The notes below the pieces were generated by a model. It saw only the letters and a list, made by a program, of their open reading frames with translations. It ran no database searches and had not been told where the DNA came from. DNA of 64,000 nt from Chelatococcus reniformis (GTDB lineage Bacteria > Pseudomonadota > Alphaproteobacteria > Rhizobiales > Beijerinckiaceae): assembly GCF_014640075.1 (NCBI RefSeq), contig NZ_BMGG01000005.1, positions 411,186 to 475,185 on the forward strand. Direction: 5' to 3'. Both the position numbers and the translations under genes were made by a program. Positions 34,082-42,927 of this stretch are shown here, in pieces. Within the stretch, counting starts at the first letter, position 1, and each line of letters starts with the position of its first letter.

Positions 34082-34912
34082 CTACGGCGCGAGGGCCGCG
34101 GCCGCGGGCGCTGCCGTCATCTCGTCAGCGGCACGCGTCAGCAGCCGCGCGAAACGCGCCGCCCAGAGGCGCTGGCCGTCGCCGTCGGCGATCAGATCCT
34201 GGCGGATCTCGATGGCGATGTGGGGCAGGCCGCGGCGCTCGCCATGGACGGGTACCGTGTAGTCGGTGGTGTCGCTGACGCTGTAGGGCTCGTTGTCGCC
34301 GACGACCAGCCCCGTCTCTCGTTCGAGCAACGCCAGCAGCGGACCTGCAAGCCGCCGGTCGCGGTTGTAGAGCAGGCCGACGTGCCAAGGCCTGGGCGTT
34401 CCCTTGAACACCGGCGTGAAACTGTGCATGGCGATCAGCGTGGTCGGGCGATCGGCCCGCTGCCGCGCGTCGAGCTCGGCCGCGATGCGGTTGTGGTAGG
34501 GGTGAAAGATCTCGCACACCCGGGCGGCTCGCGCGCGCTCATCGATGCTGGCATTGCCGGGGATGGGCGTGGATTCGCTGATCGCCGGCATCGACGTCAG
34601 GGCCTCCGGCGGGCGGTTGCAGTCGACGATGAGGCGCGAGTAGTTCTGCTGGATCAGCGTCGCGTCGAGCGCGTCCGCCATGAGGTGGCACACGCCGGCG
34701 ATGCCGATGTCCCAGCCGATATGGCGCTCCCACTCGTGCTCCGGCACGCCGAGGCGGCCGAGCGCCCGGGGAAACCGATTGCCGGCGTGATCGGCGACGA
34801 GCAGCAGGGGGGACCGGCCGTCCGGGTTGCGCACCGTCACCGGTGCCGGCTCGTCCGCCGCCAGGAGTCGTTCGATCAAATTGCGAAATCCGTGGCGGTG
34901 TTGCGGGGGCAA
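34082..34912 (-). CDS. N-formylglutamate amidohydrolase family protein
   Basis: 276 residues matching the FGase family: PLLLVADHAGNRFPRALGRL, HIGWDIGIAGVCHLMADAL, QQNYSRLIVDCNRPP, HSFTPVFKGTPRPWHVGLLY, and HIAIEIRQDLIADGDGQRLW. The conserved His, Asp and Glu residues in these motifs are probable zinc ligands. Canonical members release glutamate from N-formylglutamate in histidine degradation. No hut gene is nearby, so the substrate here is uncertain. Confidence 0.85.
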   Translation of the reverse strand: MPPQHRHGFRNLIERLLAADEPAPVTVRNPDGRSPLLLVADHAGNRFPRALGRLGVPEHEWERHIGWDIGIAGVCHLMADALDATLIQQNYSRLIVDCNRPPEALTSMPAISESTPIPGNASIDERARAARVCEIFHPYHNRIAAELDARQRADRPTTLIAMHSFTPVFKGTPRPWHVGLLYNRDRRLAGPLLALLERETGLVVGDNEPYSVSDTTDYTVPVHGERRGLPHIAIEIRQDLIADGDGQRLWAARFARLLTRAADEMTAAPAAAALAP

Positions 34913-35084
34913 AGGGCGGTCGCCCTGCGCGGCGTCAATTCGTTATCGCCCGAGGCACCGCCCGAGGCGAGGGGCGTCGCGCAGCTCGCACCGAGCCGGA
35001 GAATCAGACACCGATCGTTGGACAAGATCATGTTCAGACAAAGACTTAGAGCAGGATGATGATTCAAGGTCGAATGATCCTGCC

Positions 35085-36152
35085 TTAATGTCCGGGCGGC
35101 GCGCGGACGATGCATTCCCCCAGGCGCCGGCGGAGCGCGTCCGCGTCGAGATCGCGGCCGATCAGAACCAGCCGGCTCGTTGGGGCTCCGCTCGGCTCGC
35201 ATACATCCAAGGTGAATCGGGCGCCGACGAGATGAAACAGATAATGCCGATCCGTCCCAGTGAAGTGCAGGAATCCCTTGGCCCTGAAGAGGCCGGGCGG
35301 GCGGCCGGACGACAGGAAATCCTGGAAGCGCTCCAGTGACAACGGCTCCACACTTTCGAACGAGACGGAGCTGAAGGGATCCGCGTGATGGGCGTGGTGG
35401 GGGTGGTCGGCGTCCAGGCCATGGACCTCGTCGTCTCGCGGCTCCCGAGGCTGCTCGCCCTGCAACACGGCATCGAGGCGAAGACCGGCCTTCAGATCCA
35501 GGATCAGCGGTAGCGGCACCCCGCCGTGGCAGGCCCGTATCTGGCGGGCCTCCGGGTTGAGCTCGGCGATCTGGTCGGCCACCGCATCGGCCTGGCCGGG
35601 AGAGGCCAGATCGCATTTGTTGATGAGGACCACATCGGCATAGCGCAACTGGTTGAGGGCGGCCTCGTGGTCATAGCGTGCGAGGCTGAACTGATCGGCG
35701 TCGGCCAGCGCGACGATGGTATCGAGGCGCAGGAGCGCGCGAAACTCCGAGCGCAGGACCGTGAGCGCGACGGGCAGTGGATCACTGACACCGGATGTCT
35801 CGATAATCAGGTGATCGAGGACATCGGCGCGTTCGAGGATCCCGACGAGCGTATCGACCAGATCGTCGTTGACCGAGCAGCAGATGCAGCCGTTGGCCAG
35901 CTCGACGACGCCCCCGTCTGCGGCGACGATGAGATCACCGTCGATGCCGATATCGCCCACCTCGTTCACCAGCACGGCGGCCCGCACGCCCTGCCGATTG
36001 GTCAGGATGTGGTTGATCAGCGTGGTCTTGCCGCTGCCCAGGAAGCCGGTGACGATGGTCACCGGCAACCGTTCGCCGTCCGCCCTCGCCTTCGGCGCGA
36101 ACGTGCGCGAGGCTGGGATGGGTTCGTCGTCGGCGCGCATCGGCAGGCTCAA
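35085..36152 (-). CDS. CobW/COG0523-type metal-chaperone GTPase
   Basis: 355 residues. Walker A GFLGSGKT (36-43), metal site GCICCS (C89, C91, C92), ETSGVSDPLPVA, NKCD guanine motif, then a His-rich segment (DADHPHHAHHADP), and the C-terminal CobW_C domain (FHLVGARFTLDV). COG0523 proteins deliver metal, often zinc, to target enzymes at GTP cost. Its ATG overlaps the stop of the metallo-hydrolase gene, suggesting the zinc hydrolase is a client; this is inference. Confidence 0.87.
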   Translation of the reverse strand: MSLPMRADDEPIPASRTFAPKARADGERLPVTIVTGFLGSGKTTLINHILTNRQGVRAAVLVNEVGDIGIDGDLIVAADGGVVELANGCICCSVNDDLVDTLVGILERADVLDHLIIETSGVSDPLPVALTVLRSEFRALLRLDTIVALADADQFSLARYDHEAALNQLRYADVVLINKCDLASPGQADAVADQIAELNPEARQIRACHGGVPLPLILDLKAGLRLDAVLQGEQPREPRDDEVHGLDADHPHHAHHADPFSSVSFESVEPLSLERFQDFLSSGRPPGLFRAKGFLHFTGTDRHYLFHLVGARFTLDVCEPSGAPTSRLVLIGRDLDADALRRRLGECIVRAPPGH

Positions 36153-37171
36153 TCAGCCCCCAACACGGGCGCCGACGGGTCGAAGGTGTAGGTGGTTCCG
36201 ATTGCCGATTGGCTCACCTTGTCGCCGAACGCGTCAGCCAGGGCGTGCAAGGCGCGCCAGCCCGTGCAATGGCCCGTGACGATGTTGCGGATATCGAACG
36301 CTTCGAGGCCCTCCACCGTCTGCGGGATGAGCCGTTCCATCACGCCGCCGAGGTGCAGACCACCCATCACCGCGTGGATCGGCAGGCCCGGATAGAGACG
36401 GCTGACCTCCGTGCAGACGTTGACGATGCCGGCATGCGAACAGGCGCTGAACACGACAAGGCCGAGGTCCCGCACGTGCGCCACGAGCATGCGCTCGTCC
36501 ATCAGCAGCGGGTCAGGCCGCCACGCTTCGTTCGGTCGGCTGCGGCAGAGATGGTCGACGCGGCCCTTCTCGAACGAGCTGACGCGCGGGATCTCCCCAC
36601 TGAGGAAGAAGTGGCGGTCGAGCAGCAGCCGGGGTTCGCCTTCATTGACCACCCGCGCGCCCAGGGCCTCCATCGCGCCGGGGTCGGGCACATCGGCAAC
36701 GGGGATAACGGCGCCGCTCTTCAGCAGTACGCCCCGTTGATTGAACATGCCCGGATTGACGTGGACCGATACCGAGGGGCGGCCCTCGAGGATGGCCGCA
36801 AGCGCCGCCGGCAATGCGCCCATATGGTCCCAGTGGCCGTGGCTGATCGCAACCTCCTCGACCTGACCGAGGTCGAGTGCAAGATTCTTGCAGTTGCGGA
36901 TGAAGATGGCGCCCTCCGGCCCCGTATCGAAGAGCAGCACGTGCTCGACGCCTCCCACGCGCGATCGCAGCAGGAGCCCATAGCCGAGATTGGCGGCCAG
37001 CAATGTCTCGCCGGAAATGACATCGGCGCCGGCGTTAACGACGTTTGCGAATTCCGAGACGGCAAAGAGCGTCTTGCTGACATAGCTATCGCTGACGTTG
37101 TCGGTAATGACGTCGACGGTCAGGGAGTCCAACGCCAGAAGTTCGCCGGCTATCGTCGCGCCGTCGTCCAT
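36149..37171 (-). CDS. MBL-fold metallo-hydrolase (340 aa)
   Basis: Metallo-beta-lactamase fold with the HxHxDH site SHGHWDHMG (H111, H113, D115, H116), LLFDTGPEG, VFSACSHAGIVN and VTGHCTGWRAL. It is related to the 7,8-dihydropterin synthase-like MBL group (COG1237). The substrate cannot be told. It is the first gene of a pair with the CobW GTPase (4-base overlap). No signal peptide. Confidence 0.83.
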   Translation of the reverse strand: MDDGATIAGELLALDSLTVDVITDNVSDSYVSKTLFAVSEFANVVNAGADVISGETLLAANLGYGLLLRSRVGGVEHVLLFDTGPEGAIFIRNCKNLALDLGQVEEVAISHGHWDHMGALPAALAAILEGRPSVSVHVNPGMFNQRGVLLKSGAVIPVADVPDPGAMEALGARVVNEGEPRLLLDRHFFLSGEIPRVSSFEKGRVDHLCRSRPNEAWRPDPLLMDERMLVAHVRDLGLVVFSACSHAGIVNVCTEVSRLYPGLPIHAVMGGLHLGGVMERLIPQTVEGLEAFDIRNIVTGHCTGWRALHALADAFGDKVSQSAIGTTYTFDPSAPVLGAD

Positions 37172-37462
37172 TTGCTTACCTCGCGTGAGCGGTTTCCCCT
37201 GGGCTCACCGTAGCATGCATAAGCGGATCGCCCTAGCGTGCGTGAACCGAAACGTAAGCATGCGCCTAATGCAAGGGGGTTGGGCCAGAGAAGTCTCGCC
37301 TTGCCGTCATCCCCGAACACGATACGGGTGGGATTTCGAGCGGAGGCCCTTCTGCTAACGAGCAGCCTACACGACCGCGAGGAGACGGAGATCCGGCGCC
37401 GGGTTACGGCGTCGGGCAGGCCGAACGGAGGTCGGCCCGGGCTATCGGCGCCAAATGCGCGG

Positions 37463-37568
37463 CTAGAGTATTTCGGCGCTTCTTCGAATCGCCGAAATAC
37501 TCTATCCGTTTGACTTATCGCGTTTTCTTAACGCGAACCGGCGTCCACTTCGCTCGAAAACGCTCTAG
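37463..37568 (+). repeat. Dispersed hairpin repeat, copy 2
   Basis: The same CTAG-bounded ~106 bp unit as at 15804. The first hairpin is AGTATTTCGGCG / CGCCGAAATACT around CTTCTTCGAAT, then ACGCGAACCGGCGTCCACTT and CGCTCGAAAACGCTCTAG. The hairpin arms differ from copy 1 but compensate, so pairing is kept. The stop of the next leftward gene lies at its edge. Confidence 0.87.
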
Positions 37569-38014
37569 CTGCGGGCGAGGCCGCGGCATACCACCTTGTT
37601 GGCCAAGGCTTCGCCGACGCGCTGTAAGGTGGCGAATTGCTCGGTGGTCAGCACCTGGCCGATGTCGGCCATGGCCGCACCGAAGATCAGCGTGTGCCGG
37701 GTCTGCTCCGCGGCCTGGTCGAGCCTGTCGCCGGCCGCCAGCCGCCGTTCATAGTCGCGCGTGGCCTGCTCGAGCACCAGCATCTCGCGGCTGAAGTGCT
37801 GCCACGTCTCCTCCTGATCCGACCGGATGCCCAGGGTCCAGTGAAGTGCCGCCAGTTGGTTGGCGAGCCGCGACTCGGCCGGGGCCTCGGCGATCGCCGT
37901 CTCGGCAGGACGCACTGTGCCGAACCCCTGCTGCTCACCGCCCGACAACAGACCGACCAGAATGGCCGACGCCGCCGCGAGGACGACGACCGAGCCGAGC
38001 TTCCACGCCGGCAT
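37565..38014 (-). CDS. Exported helical protein, Spy/LTXXQ-like (149 aa)
   Basis: An N-terminal hydrophobic segment (MPAWKLGSVVVLAAASAILV) acts as anchor or uncleaved signal. The rest is helical, with LTTEQFATLQRVGEALANKV near the end, reminiscent of the LTXXQ motif of Spy/CpxP-type periplasmic chaperones or metal sensors. WQHFSREMLVLEQATRDYER fits a helical hairpin. Family match is tentative. Monocistronic. Confidence 0.6.
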   Translation of the reverse strand: MPAWKLGSVVVLAAASAILVGLLSGGEQQGFGTVRPAETAIAEAPAESRLANQLAALHWTLGIRSDQEETWQHFSREMLVLEQATRDYERRLAAGDRLDQAAEQTRHTLIFGAAMADIGQVLTTEQFATLQRVGEALANKVVCRGLARS

Positions 38015-38307
38015 CCGCGGCGCGGGCCGCGACGTCGATTCCCCTTCCGGGTGTTGGAGCGATAGTCCGTTCGTCAGCGTCGCGGCCTTCCGTTGCGTTC
38101 GGTAGCGATCCTGATTACAACGCTACCGGAGATTGGCGACGCCGATCTTAATGACAATAGGGCGGTTTATCGAGCTTTTTCGGCCGAATACACCGGAGCG
38201 TGCTCGATCGGGCGAGGGGGGCCCCCAACGATGCGATCATCTCTGGTCGTCCGGTCGCTGTGCGCCGGCTCCCCGTCCGCTCCGCGCCATCTCCCGCCGC
38301 AAGGGTG

Positions 38308-39045
38308 ATGCCCGTGAGCGTCGGCGTCATTCTGAGTTCCGTCGCGCTCGGTATCTCGCTCATCGTCACCGCCATCAAGGCCGTGGACTGGTTGGTCCAC
38401 ACGGACCCGCGTGTCCTCATCCGCACCGGTCGTTGGCTGCTCCTCGTTCTTGGCGTGCTCTCGGTGCCGTGCCTGATCGCGCTGCTGGTCTTCCAGCAGT
38501 GGGCGCCGGCCATGATGCTCGGCGCCGGCATGCTGATCGTTCCGGCGTTGCTGAACTGGCGTTCCTTCGTCCCACGCCAGCCATTCCGTCCGGCCTGGAG
38601 CAACGATCCGCTCGATGAGATGCGTGGCAACGTAGGCCAGCCGCCGCCGGATGCCGAACTCGCCCGCCGGGCCGCGATCGTGCTGGAAGACTATCTCATT
38701 CATGTCGGCCGCGGCGACGTCAGCACCCGCATCGATCGTTCCGAGCAAGGCTCTGATGCCGGCCCCGCACCCTCCGACCGCGGCGGCGGGCCGATGAGCG
38801 CACTCGAGGCGCTGGAGGTGCTGGGGCTCGAACGCGGCGCCAACGCCACGGCGGTTCGTGCCGCCCATCGGCGCCTCATGCAACTCGTTCATCCGGATCG
38901 CGGCGGATCCAACTATCTGGCGGCAAAGATCAATAGGGCCAAGGACGTGTTGCTCGCCGAGGTCGCGGCAAGGCGGCCGACGCGCTCTTCGAGCCGGGGT
39001 GGGGTGCGTTCCCCGCCACGCGGGACGAGCGACAAAAGCGGTTAG
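38308..39045 (+). CDS. Membrane-anchored J-domain protein (245 aa)
   Basis: Starts at the ATG at 38308, within AAGGGTGATG; the open frame upstream is not coding. Hydrophobic helices at about 5-30, 41-62 and 66-84, then a cytoplasmic linker, then a C-terminal half-J domain (~163-217): [36 protein letters not shown] (HPD 195-197), [12 protein letters not shown]. The short J domain at the C-terminus resembles mitochondrial Tim14/Pam18. It may recruit DnaK to the membrane. The next gene starts 59 bases downstream, so co-expression with the copper-propeller operon is possible. Confidence 0.78.
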   Translation: MPVSVGVILSSVALGISLIVTAIKAVDWLVHTDPRVLIRTGRWLLLVLGVLSVPCLIALLVFQQWAPAMMLGAGMLIVPALLNWRSFVPRQPFRPAWSNDPLDEMRGNVGQPPPDAELARRAAIVLEDYLIHVGRGDVSTRIDRSEQGSDAGPAPSDRGGGPMSALEALEVLGLERGANATAVRAAHRRLMQLVHPDRGGSNYLAAKINRAKDVLLAEVAARRPTRSSSRGGVRSPPRGTSDKSG

Positions 39046-39104
39046 GCAAGGCGGTGGTCGCCCGCGAGGCGGCGCAGGCGACGGGGTCGCGCAGGAGGGG
39101 GACG

Positions 39105-40970
39105 ATGAACGAATTCCGCAAGCCGGTGACGGTCAAGGACGCCGAGGAGGTCGATCTCAACCTGCCCCTCGCACCACCCACAGCCGTCGATGGCGGCGCG
39201 CCGGCCGAATCGACTGCAAAGGCGATCGAGGCCTTCGTTGCACGCCGGACGGAGGTGGCCACGAGCGATCATGCAGCCTTCCAGGACTACCTGCGCGAGA
39301 AGCAGGCCCATGCGCTCGTCGCGCGGCGAGAGGTCGCGACAGAGGAGCCTCAGGCCGAGCCGAAGCCGGCCAGGTTCACGCGCCGCGGCATGTTCAAGGT
39401 TGCAGCCGCCACGGCGATCGTCGGCGAGGGCGCCGCACTCGGCTACCAGGCGGTTCAGAGCGGGGCGCTGAGCGCCCTCGGCGCCGGAAGCGCGGGTGGC
39501 CAGGAGCCGGGGGGCGCCGTGATCGCCCACGCGCAAAGTCGGCCGATCACCCGCGAACTGATCGATTCCAGCGCCAATTTCGACGGCCGTAGCCTCGGCA
39601 GATGGGTCGCCGTTCTGCCGACCAAGCTCGGCGGCGGCTGCTATGCGCTCGACCTCAACACCAACCGGGTGCTGGCCTCCATCTGGTATTGGAACTACGG
39701 CGACTTCAATCCGATCGCCCACCACCTCTGCGCCTTTCCGAGTGCCGACCCCTACCACTCGTTCGAGTTCGTCAACAGCACCCAGGGCGGCAAGAACTCG
39801 CTGATCTACGGCATTCCGACGAGCATCACGGAGCCGGCGCCCGGCTTCAACATCTACCGGGTTCGTTACGACGGCGCCCAGATGCTGCTGATGGAGAACG
39901 TCTCGGAGGCGACGGGCCTCGGCCTCGGCGTCCACGTCACCATCAACCCAAAGGACGCCCAGTCGTATTTCGTGACCGACGGCCAGAAGGACATCGCGGC
40001 CTGCTTCGATCGTACGACCTCGCAGGTGAAGGCGGCGCTCAAGTTCGACTGGAAGCCCAATTCCAGCCAGCTCGCCCGCGCCTGGCAGGACGGCGGCGTG
40101 CTGAAGATCTCCAAGATCTATCCGGACAAGGCCACCGGCAAATACGACTACCTCGGCACCAAGGGGCAGAAGATCGAGTGGGAGATGGTGCCCATGGGCG
40201 AATTGTTCGTCGAGGAGGGCACGCTGCCCGGCGACGATCCCATGGGCCTCACCGGCGCCGACGGCACCATCTGGCATCCGGAGGGGCGCTGGGCCGCCAC
40301 CGTCGTGCGGCTGTGCGGCGGCATCTGCATCCTCGACCCCGAGAACAACTTCGACCCGGTCACCTTCCTACAGTTCAACACCGACTCGCCCGACCAGTAC
40401 GAGGTGGTGAAGATAGACGCCGATCACTGGGAAGTGACGTTCGACAAGATCCACTCGCCGGGCCACGAGATCGGCTTTTCGCCGGATGGCCGCTTCCTGT
40501 GCATGATGAACAATCTGCGCGAGAACAATTGCTCGGTGTTCTCGTGCGTGGATCCTGACCCGCGCAACTGGAAGAAGATCGCCCACGTGGAGGATCCGCT
40601 GTGGAAGGGCAAGTATCCCAACCCCTTCCACATGGTGTTCTCGCTCGACTCCAAGAAGCTCTACCTGTCGGTGCTGCACCCGTCGCCGGCGGCCAGCGGC
40701 GTCATGGTGGTCGACACCGACACCTGGACCATCAAGAAGGAGATCCAGGGCATCGGCCCTGACCTGCAGACGCCGGCGATCACCTACGATGGCAAATATG
40801 TCGTGGTGCCGTTCAGCGGCTTCCAGCGCCTCTCCAGCGGCATTGCGGTGATCGAGACGGCGACCGATACCCTGATCGGCATCCTGCCGAGCTCCGGCGG
40901 GCACCATGACTGCGTCATCGTGCCGACCGAGCTGGCCCACATGAAGCACACGCGTTCATGCACGTTGTAG
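39105..40970 (+). CDS. N2OR-like copper beta-propeller enzyme, thiocyanate-dehydrogenase-like
   Basis: 621 residues. The ATG at 39105 follows GGAGGGGG. A Tat signal (FTRRGMFKVAAATA, RR 93-94) sits after an unusual ~90-residue hydrophilic N-terminus. The rest resembles the seven-bladed propeller of nitrous-oxide reductase but lacks the C-terminal CuA cupredoxin. Its motifs recall thiocyanate dehydrogenase: NPIAHHLCAFPSADPYHSFE, FVNSTQGGKN, LGLGVHVTIN, KIHSPGHEIGFSPDG, NPFHMVFS, LSVLHPSPAASGVM and GGHHDCVIVP, ending MKHTRSCTL. Conserved His at 206/207, 277, 450, 454, 509, 525 and 600/601 are candidate copper ligands. Periplasmic. Confidence 0.75.
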   Translation: MNEFRKPVTVKDAEEVDLNLPLAPPTAVDGGAPAESTAKAIEAFVARRTEVATSDHAAFQDYLREKQAHALVARREVATEEPQAEPKPARFTRRGMFKVAAATAIVGEGAALGYQAVQSGALSALGAGSAGGQEPGGAVIAHAQSRPITRELIDSSANFDGRSLGRWVAVLPTKLGGGCYALDLNTNRVLASIWYWNYGDFNPIAHHLCAFPSADPYHSFEFVNSTQGGKNSLIYGIPTSITEPAPGFNIYRVRYDGAQMLLMENVSEATGLGLGVHVTINPKDAQSYFVTDGQKDIAACFDRTTSQVKAALKFDWKPNSSQLARAWQDGGVLKISKIYPDKATGKYDYLGTKGQKIEWEMVPMGELFVEEGTLPGDDPMGLTGADGTIWHPEGRWAATVVRLCGGICILDPENNFDPVTFLQFNTDSPDQYEVVKIDADHWEVTFDKIHSPGHEIGFSPDGRFLCMMNNLRENNCSVFSCVDPDPRNWKKIAHVEDPLWKGKYPNPFHMVFSLDSKKLYLSVLHPSPAASGVMVVDTDTWTIKKEIQGIGPDLQTPAITYDGKYVVVPFSGFQRLSSGIAVIETATDTLIGILPSSGGHHDCVIVPTELAHMKHTRSCTL

Positions 40971-41022
40971 GCGCCGGGAGCCTGACCGGCGTCATGGGCA
41001 CGAGTGCCGGCACGACGTGACG

Positions 41023-42255
41023 ATGACATCATCGACGCCGCGGTGGCTGCTCGGCGGCCTCGCGCTGCAGAACCTCGGCCGGCGCAAGGCTCGTACGAGC
41101 CTGCTCGTCGCCGCGGTCGCGATCAGCAGCGCCGTGGCCTTCACGGGGCTGGTGCTGATGCGAAGCATCGAGCGCAGCACGTCGGTCGGCTTCAGCCGGC
41201 TCGGGGCCGACCTCATGGTCGTCGCACAGGATGCGCTCACCAACATCACGCCCGCGCTGCTGACGGTCGAGCCGACCGACACCACCGTCGACGCGGAGGC
41301 GATCGGGCGCGCCGCCGTGGCGGGAGTCGGGCGCGTCGCGGCCCAGCGGGTGCTGCGCACGGAGCGATCCGGTCTCGGCGGCGGCCATGGCGACAGCGTC
41401 GACCTGATCGGCTTCGACCCCCAGCAGGATTTCACGGTCCAGCCGTGGATCGCCGAGCGCCTCGGCCGCGCGCTCGCGCCCGGCGACGTCATTCTCGGGG
41501 CGGCCCGCAATCTGCCGCTGGGCGCCGAGATCGTGCTGTTCGGCAAGCCGTTCCGGGTCTACGCCAAGCTCGGCCGCACGGGGGCCGGCACGCACGAGCG
41601 CGGCATCTTCATGCGTGCGGAGGACCTGATCGCGCTCGGACCGTCCGTCCGCCAGCAGACCGGCACGCTCCCGTCGATGCTGCTGCCGGGGCGGGTCAGC
41701 GGCTTCCTGCTCGAGCTGGCGCCCGGCGCGACCGAGCTTCAGGTGCGCTTTGCGCTCTTGTCGCGGCTCACCGGCGTCAAGGTGGTGAGCAGTGGCTCAC
41801 TGCTCACGGGCATCCGCCAGGGGCTGACGGCTCTGCTCGGTGGGCTGCTGGCGCTGCTGGTCCTGATGTTCGCGAGCATGGCAGTCATGGTCGGCGTGCT
41901 GTTCTCGGCGATCGTGACCGAGCGGCGCAGCGAACTGGGGCTGATGAAGGCGATCGGCGCGCGGCGCGGCCAGATCGTCGGCATGACGATGACTGAAGCG
42001 GCGGTCGCCACCGGCGGCGGCGGGTTGATCGGCGTGCTCGCCGGCATGCTGCTGCTGCGACTGTTCGAGCGCTCCCTCGTCTATCATCTGACCGAGATGG
42101 GCATCCCGTTCCTGTGGCTCGACCGCACGGGCATGCTCGCAGCCGCCCTTGCCTGTGTGGCGCTCGCGGCGCTGATCGGCCCTGCAGGAGCGCTGGTACC
42201 GGCATGGCGGGCCGCTCGCCGGGACCCCTACGACCTGATCCGCGGGGAGGGCTGA
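41023..42255 (+). CDS. FtsX-like (MacB/LolC-type) ABC transporter permease
   Basis: 410 residues (GTG 41017 is an alternative start). One N-terminal helix (TSLLVAAVAISSAVAFTGLV), a ~210-residue periplasmic MacB_PCD-like domain, then three helices in the FtsX domain: ALLVLMFASMAVMVGVLFSA, GLMKAIGARRGQIVGMTMTE, LACVALAALIGPAGALVPAW. It forms a mechanotransmission-type ABC pair with the next gene. Placed directly after the copper enzyme, it may act in its export-side maturation. Confidence 0.86.
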   Translation: MTSSTPRWLLGGLALQNLGRRKARTSLLVAAVAISSAVAFTGLVLMRSIERSTSVGFSRLGADLMVVAQDALTNITPALLTVEPTDTTVDAEAIGRAAVAGVGRVAAQRVLRTERSGLGGGHGDSVDLIGFDPQQDFTVQPWIAERLGRALAPGDVILGAARNLPLGAEIVLFGKPFRVYAKLGRTGAGTHERGIFMRAEDLIALGPSVRQQTGTLPSMLLPGRVSGFLLELAPGATELQVRFALLSRLTGVKVVSSGSLLTGIRQGLTALLGGLLALLVLMFASMAVMVGVLFSAIVTERRSELGLMKAIGARRGQIVGMTMTEAAVATGGGGLIGVLAGMLLLRLFERSLVYHLTEMGIPFLWLDRTGMLAAALACVALAALIGPAGALVPAWRAARRDPYDLIRGEG

Positions 42256-42258
42256 GGG

Positions 42259-42927
42259 GTGCTGAGCTGCCGATCGGTGCACAAGGTCTACGCGACCGAT
42301 CGCGGCCCGGTGGACGCCGTGCGCGGCGTCGACCTGGAGGTCGCTGCCGGTCGCTATGCGGCGCTCATCGGCCGTTCCGGATCCGGCAAATCCTCACTGA
42401 TGGCGATGGTCGGAGGGCTCGCCCGGCCGACGTCCGGCACGATCCTGGTCGACGGCATCGACATCTGGTCCCTCGGCGATAGCGCGATGGCGCGGTTTCG
42501 CAGCCGGCGCATCGGCTACGTCTTCCAATTCCAAAGCCTGCTGCCGACCTTGCGGGCGATCGACAACGTCGCGCTGCCGGCCCTGCTCGACCGCAGCCGC
42601 TCGCGCGGGGACGTCTACCCGCGCGCCCTGGAACTGCTGCGCGAGGTCGGTCTCGGCGACCATCACGACGCGTTTCCCTCCGAGATGTCGGCCGGCGAGC
42701 AGCGGCGAACGGTGATCGCCCGCGCGCTGATCAACGAGCCGGCGCTGCTGCTGGCCGACGAGCCGACGGCGGATCTGGACGAGCAGACCGAGCGCGAGAT
42801 CCTGGCGCTCCTGACCGGCGTCAATCGGGATCGGTCAACCACCCTGGTGTTGGTGACGCACAACCTTGCCTTGGCCGGCGCGGCCGAGCAGGTCGTTCAT
42901 ATCGCCGATGGAGCCGTCGTCCCATGA
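42259..42927 (+). CDS. LolD/MacB-type ABC transporter ATPase
   Basis: 222 residues, GTG start 3 bases after the permease stop. Walker A GRSGSGKSS (38-46), Q-loop YVFQFQSLLPTL, a degenerate signature MSAGEQRR (143-150, usually LSGGEQQR), Walker B LLLADEPTADLD and switch VTHNLALA. Partners the FtsX-like permease. The stop overlaps the next start (ATGA). Confidence 0.88.
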   Translation: MLSCRSVHKVYATDRGPVDAVRGVDLEVAAGRYAALIGRSGSGKSSLMAMVGGLARPTSGTILVDGIDIWSLGDSAMARFRSRRIGYVFQFQSLLPTLRAIDNVALPALLDRSRSRGDVYPRALELLREVGLGDHHDAFPSEMSAGEQRRTVIARALINEPALLLADEPTADLDEQTEREILALLTGVNRDRSTTLVLVTHNLALAGAAEQVVHIADGAVVP

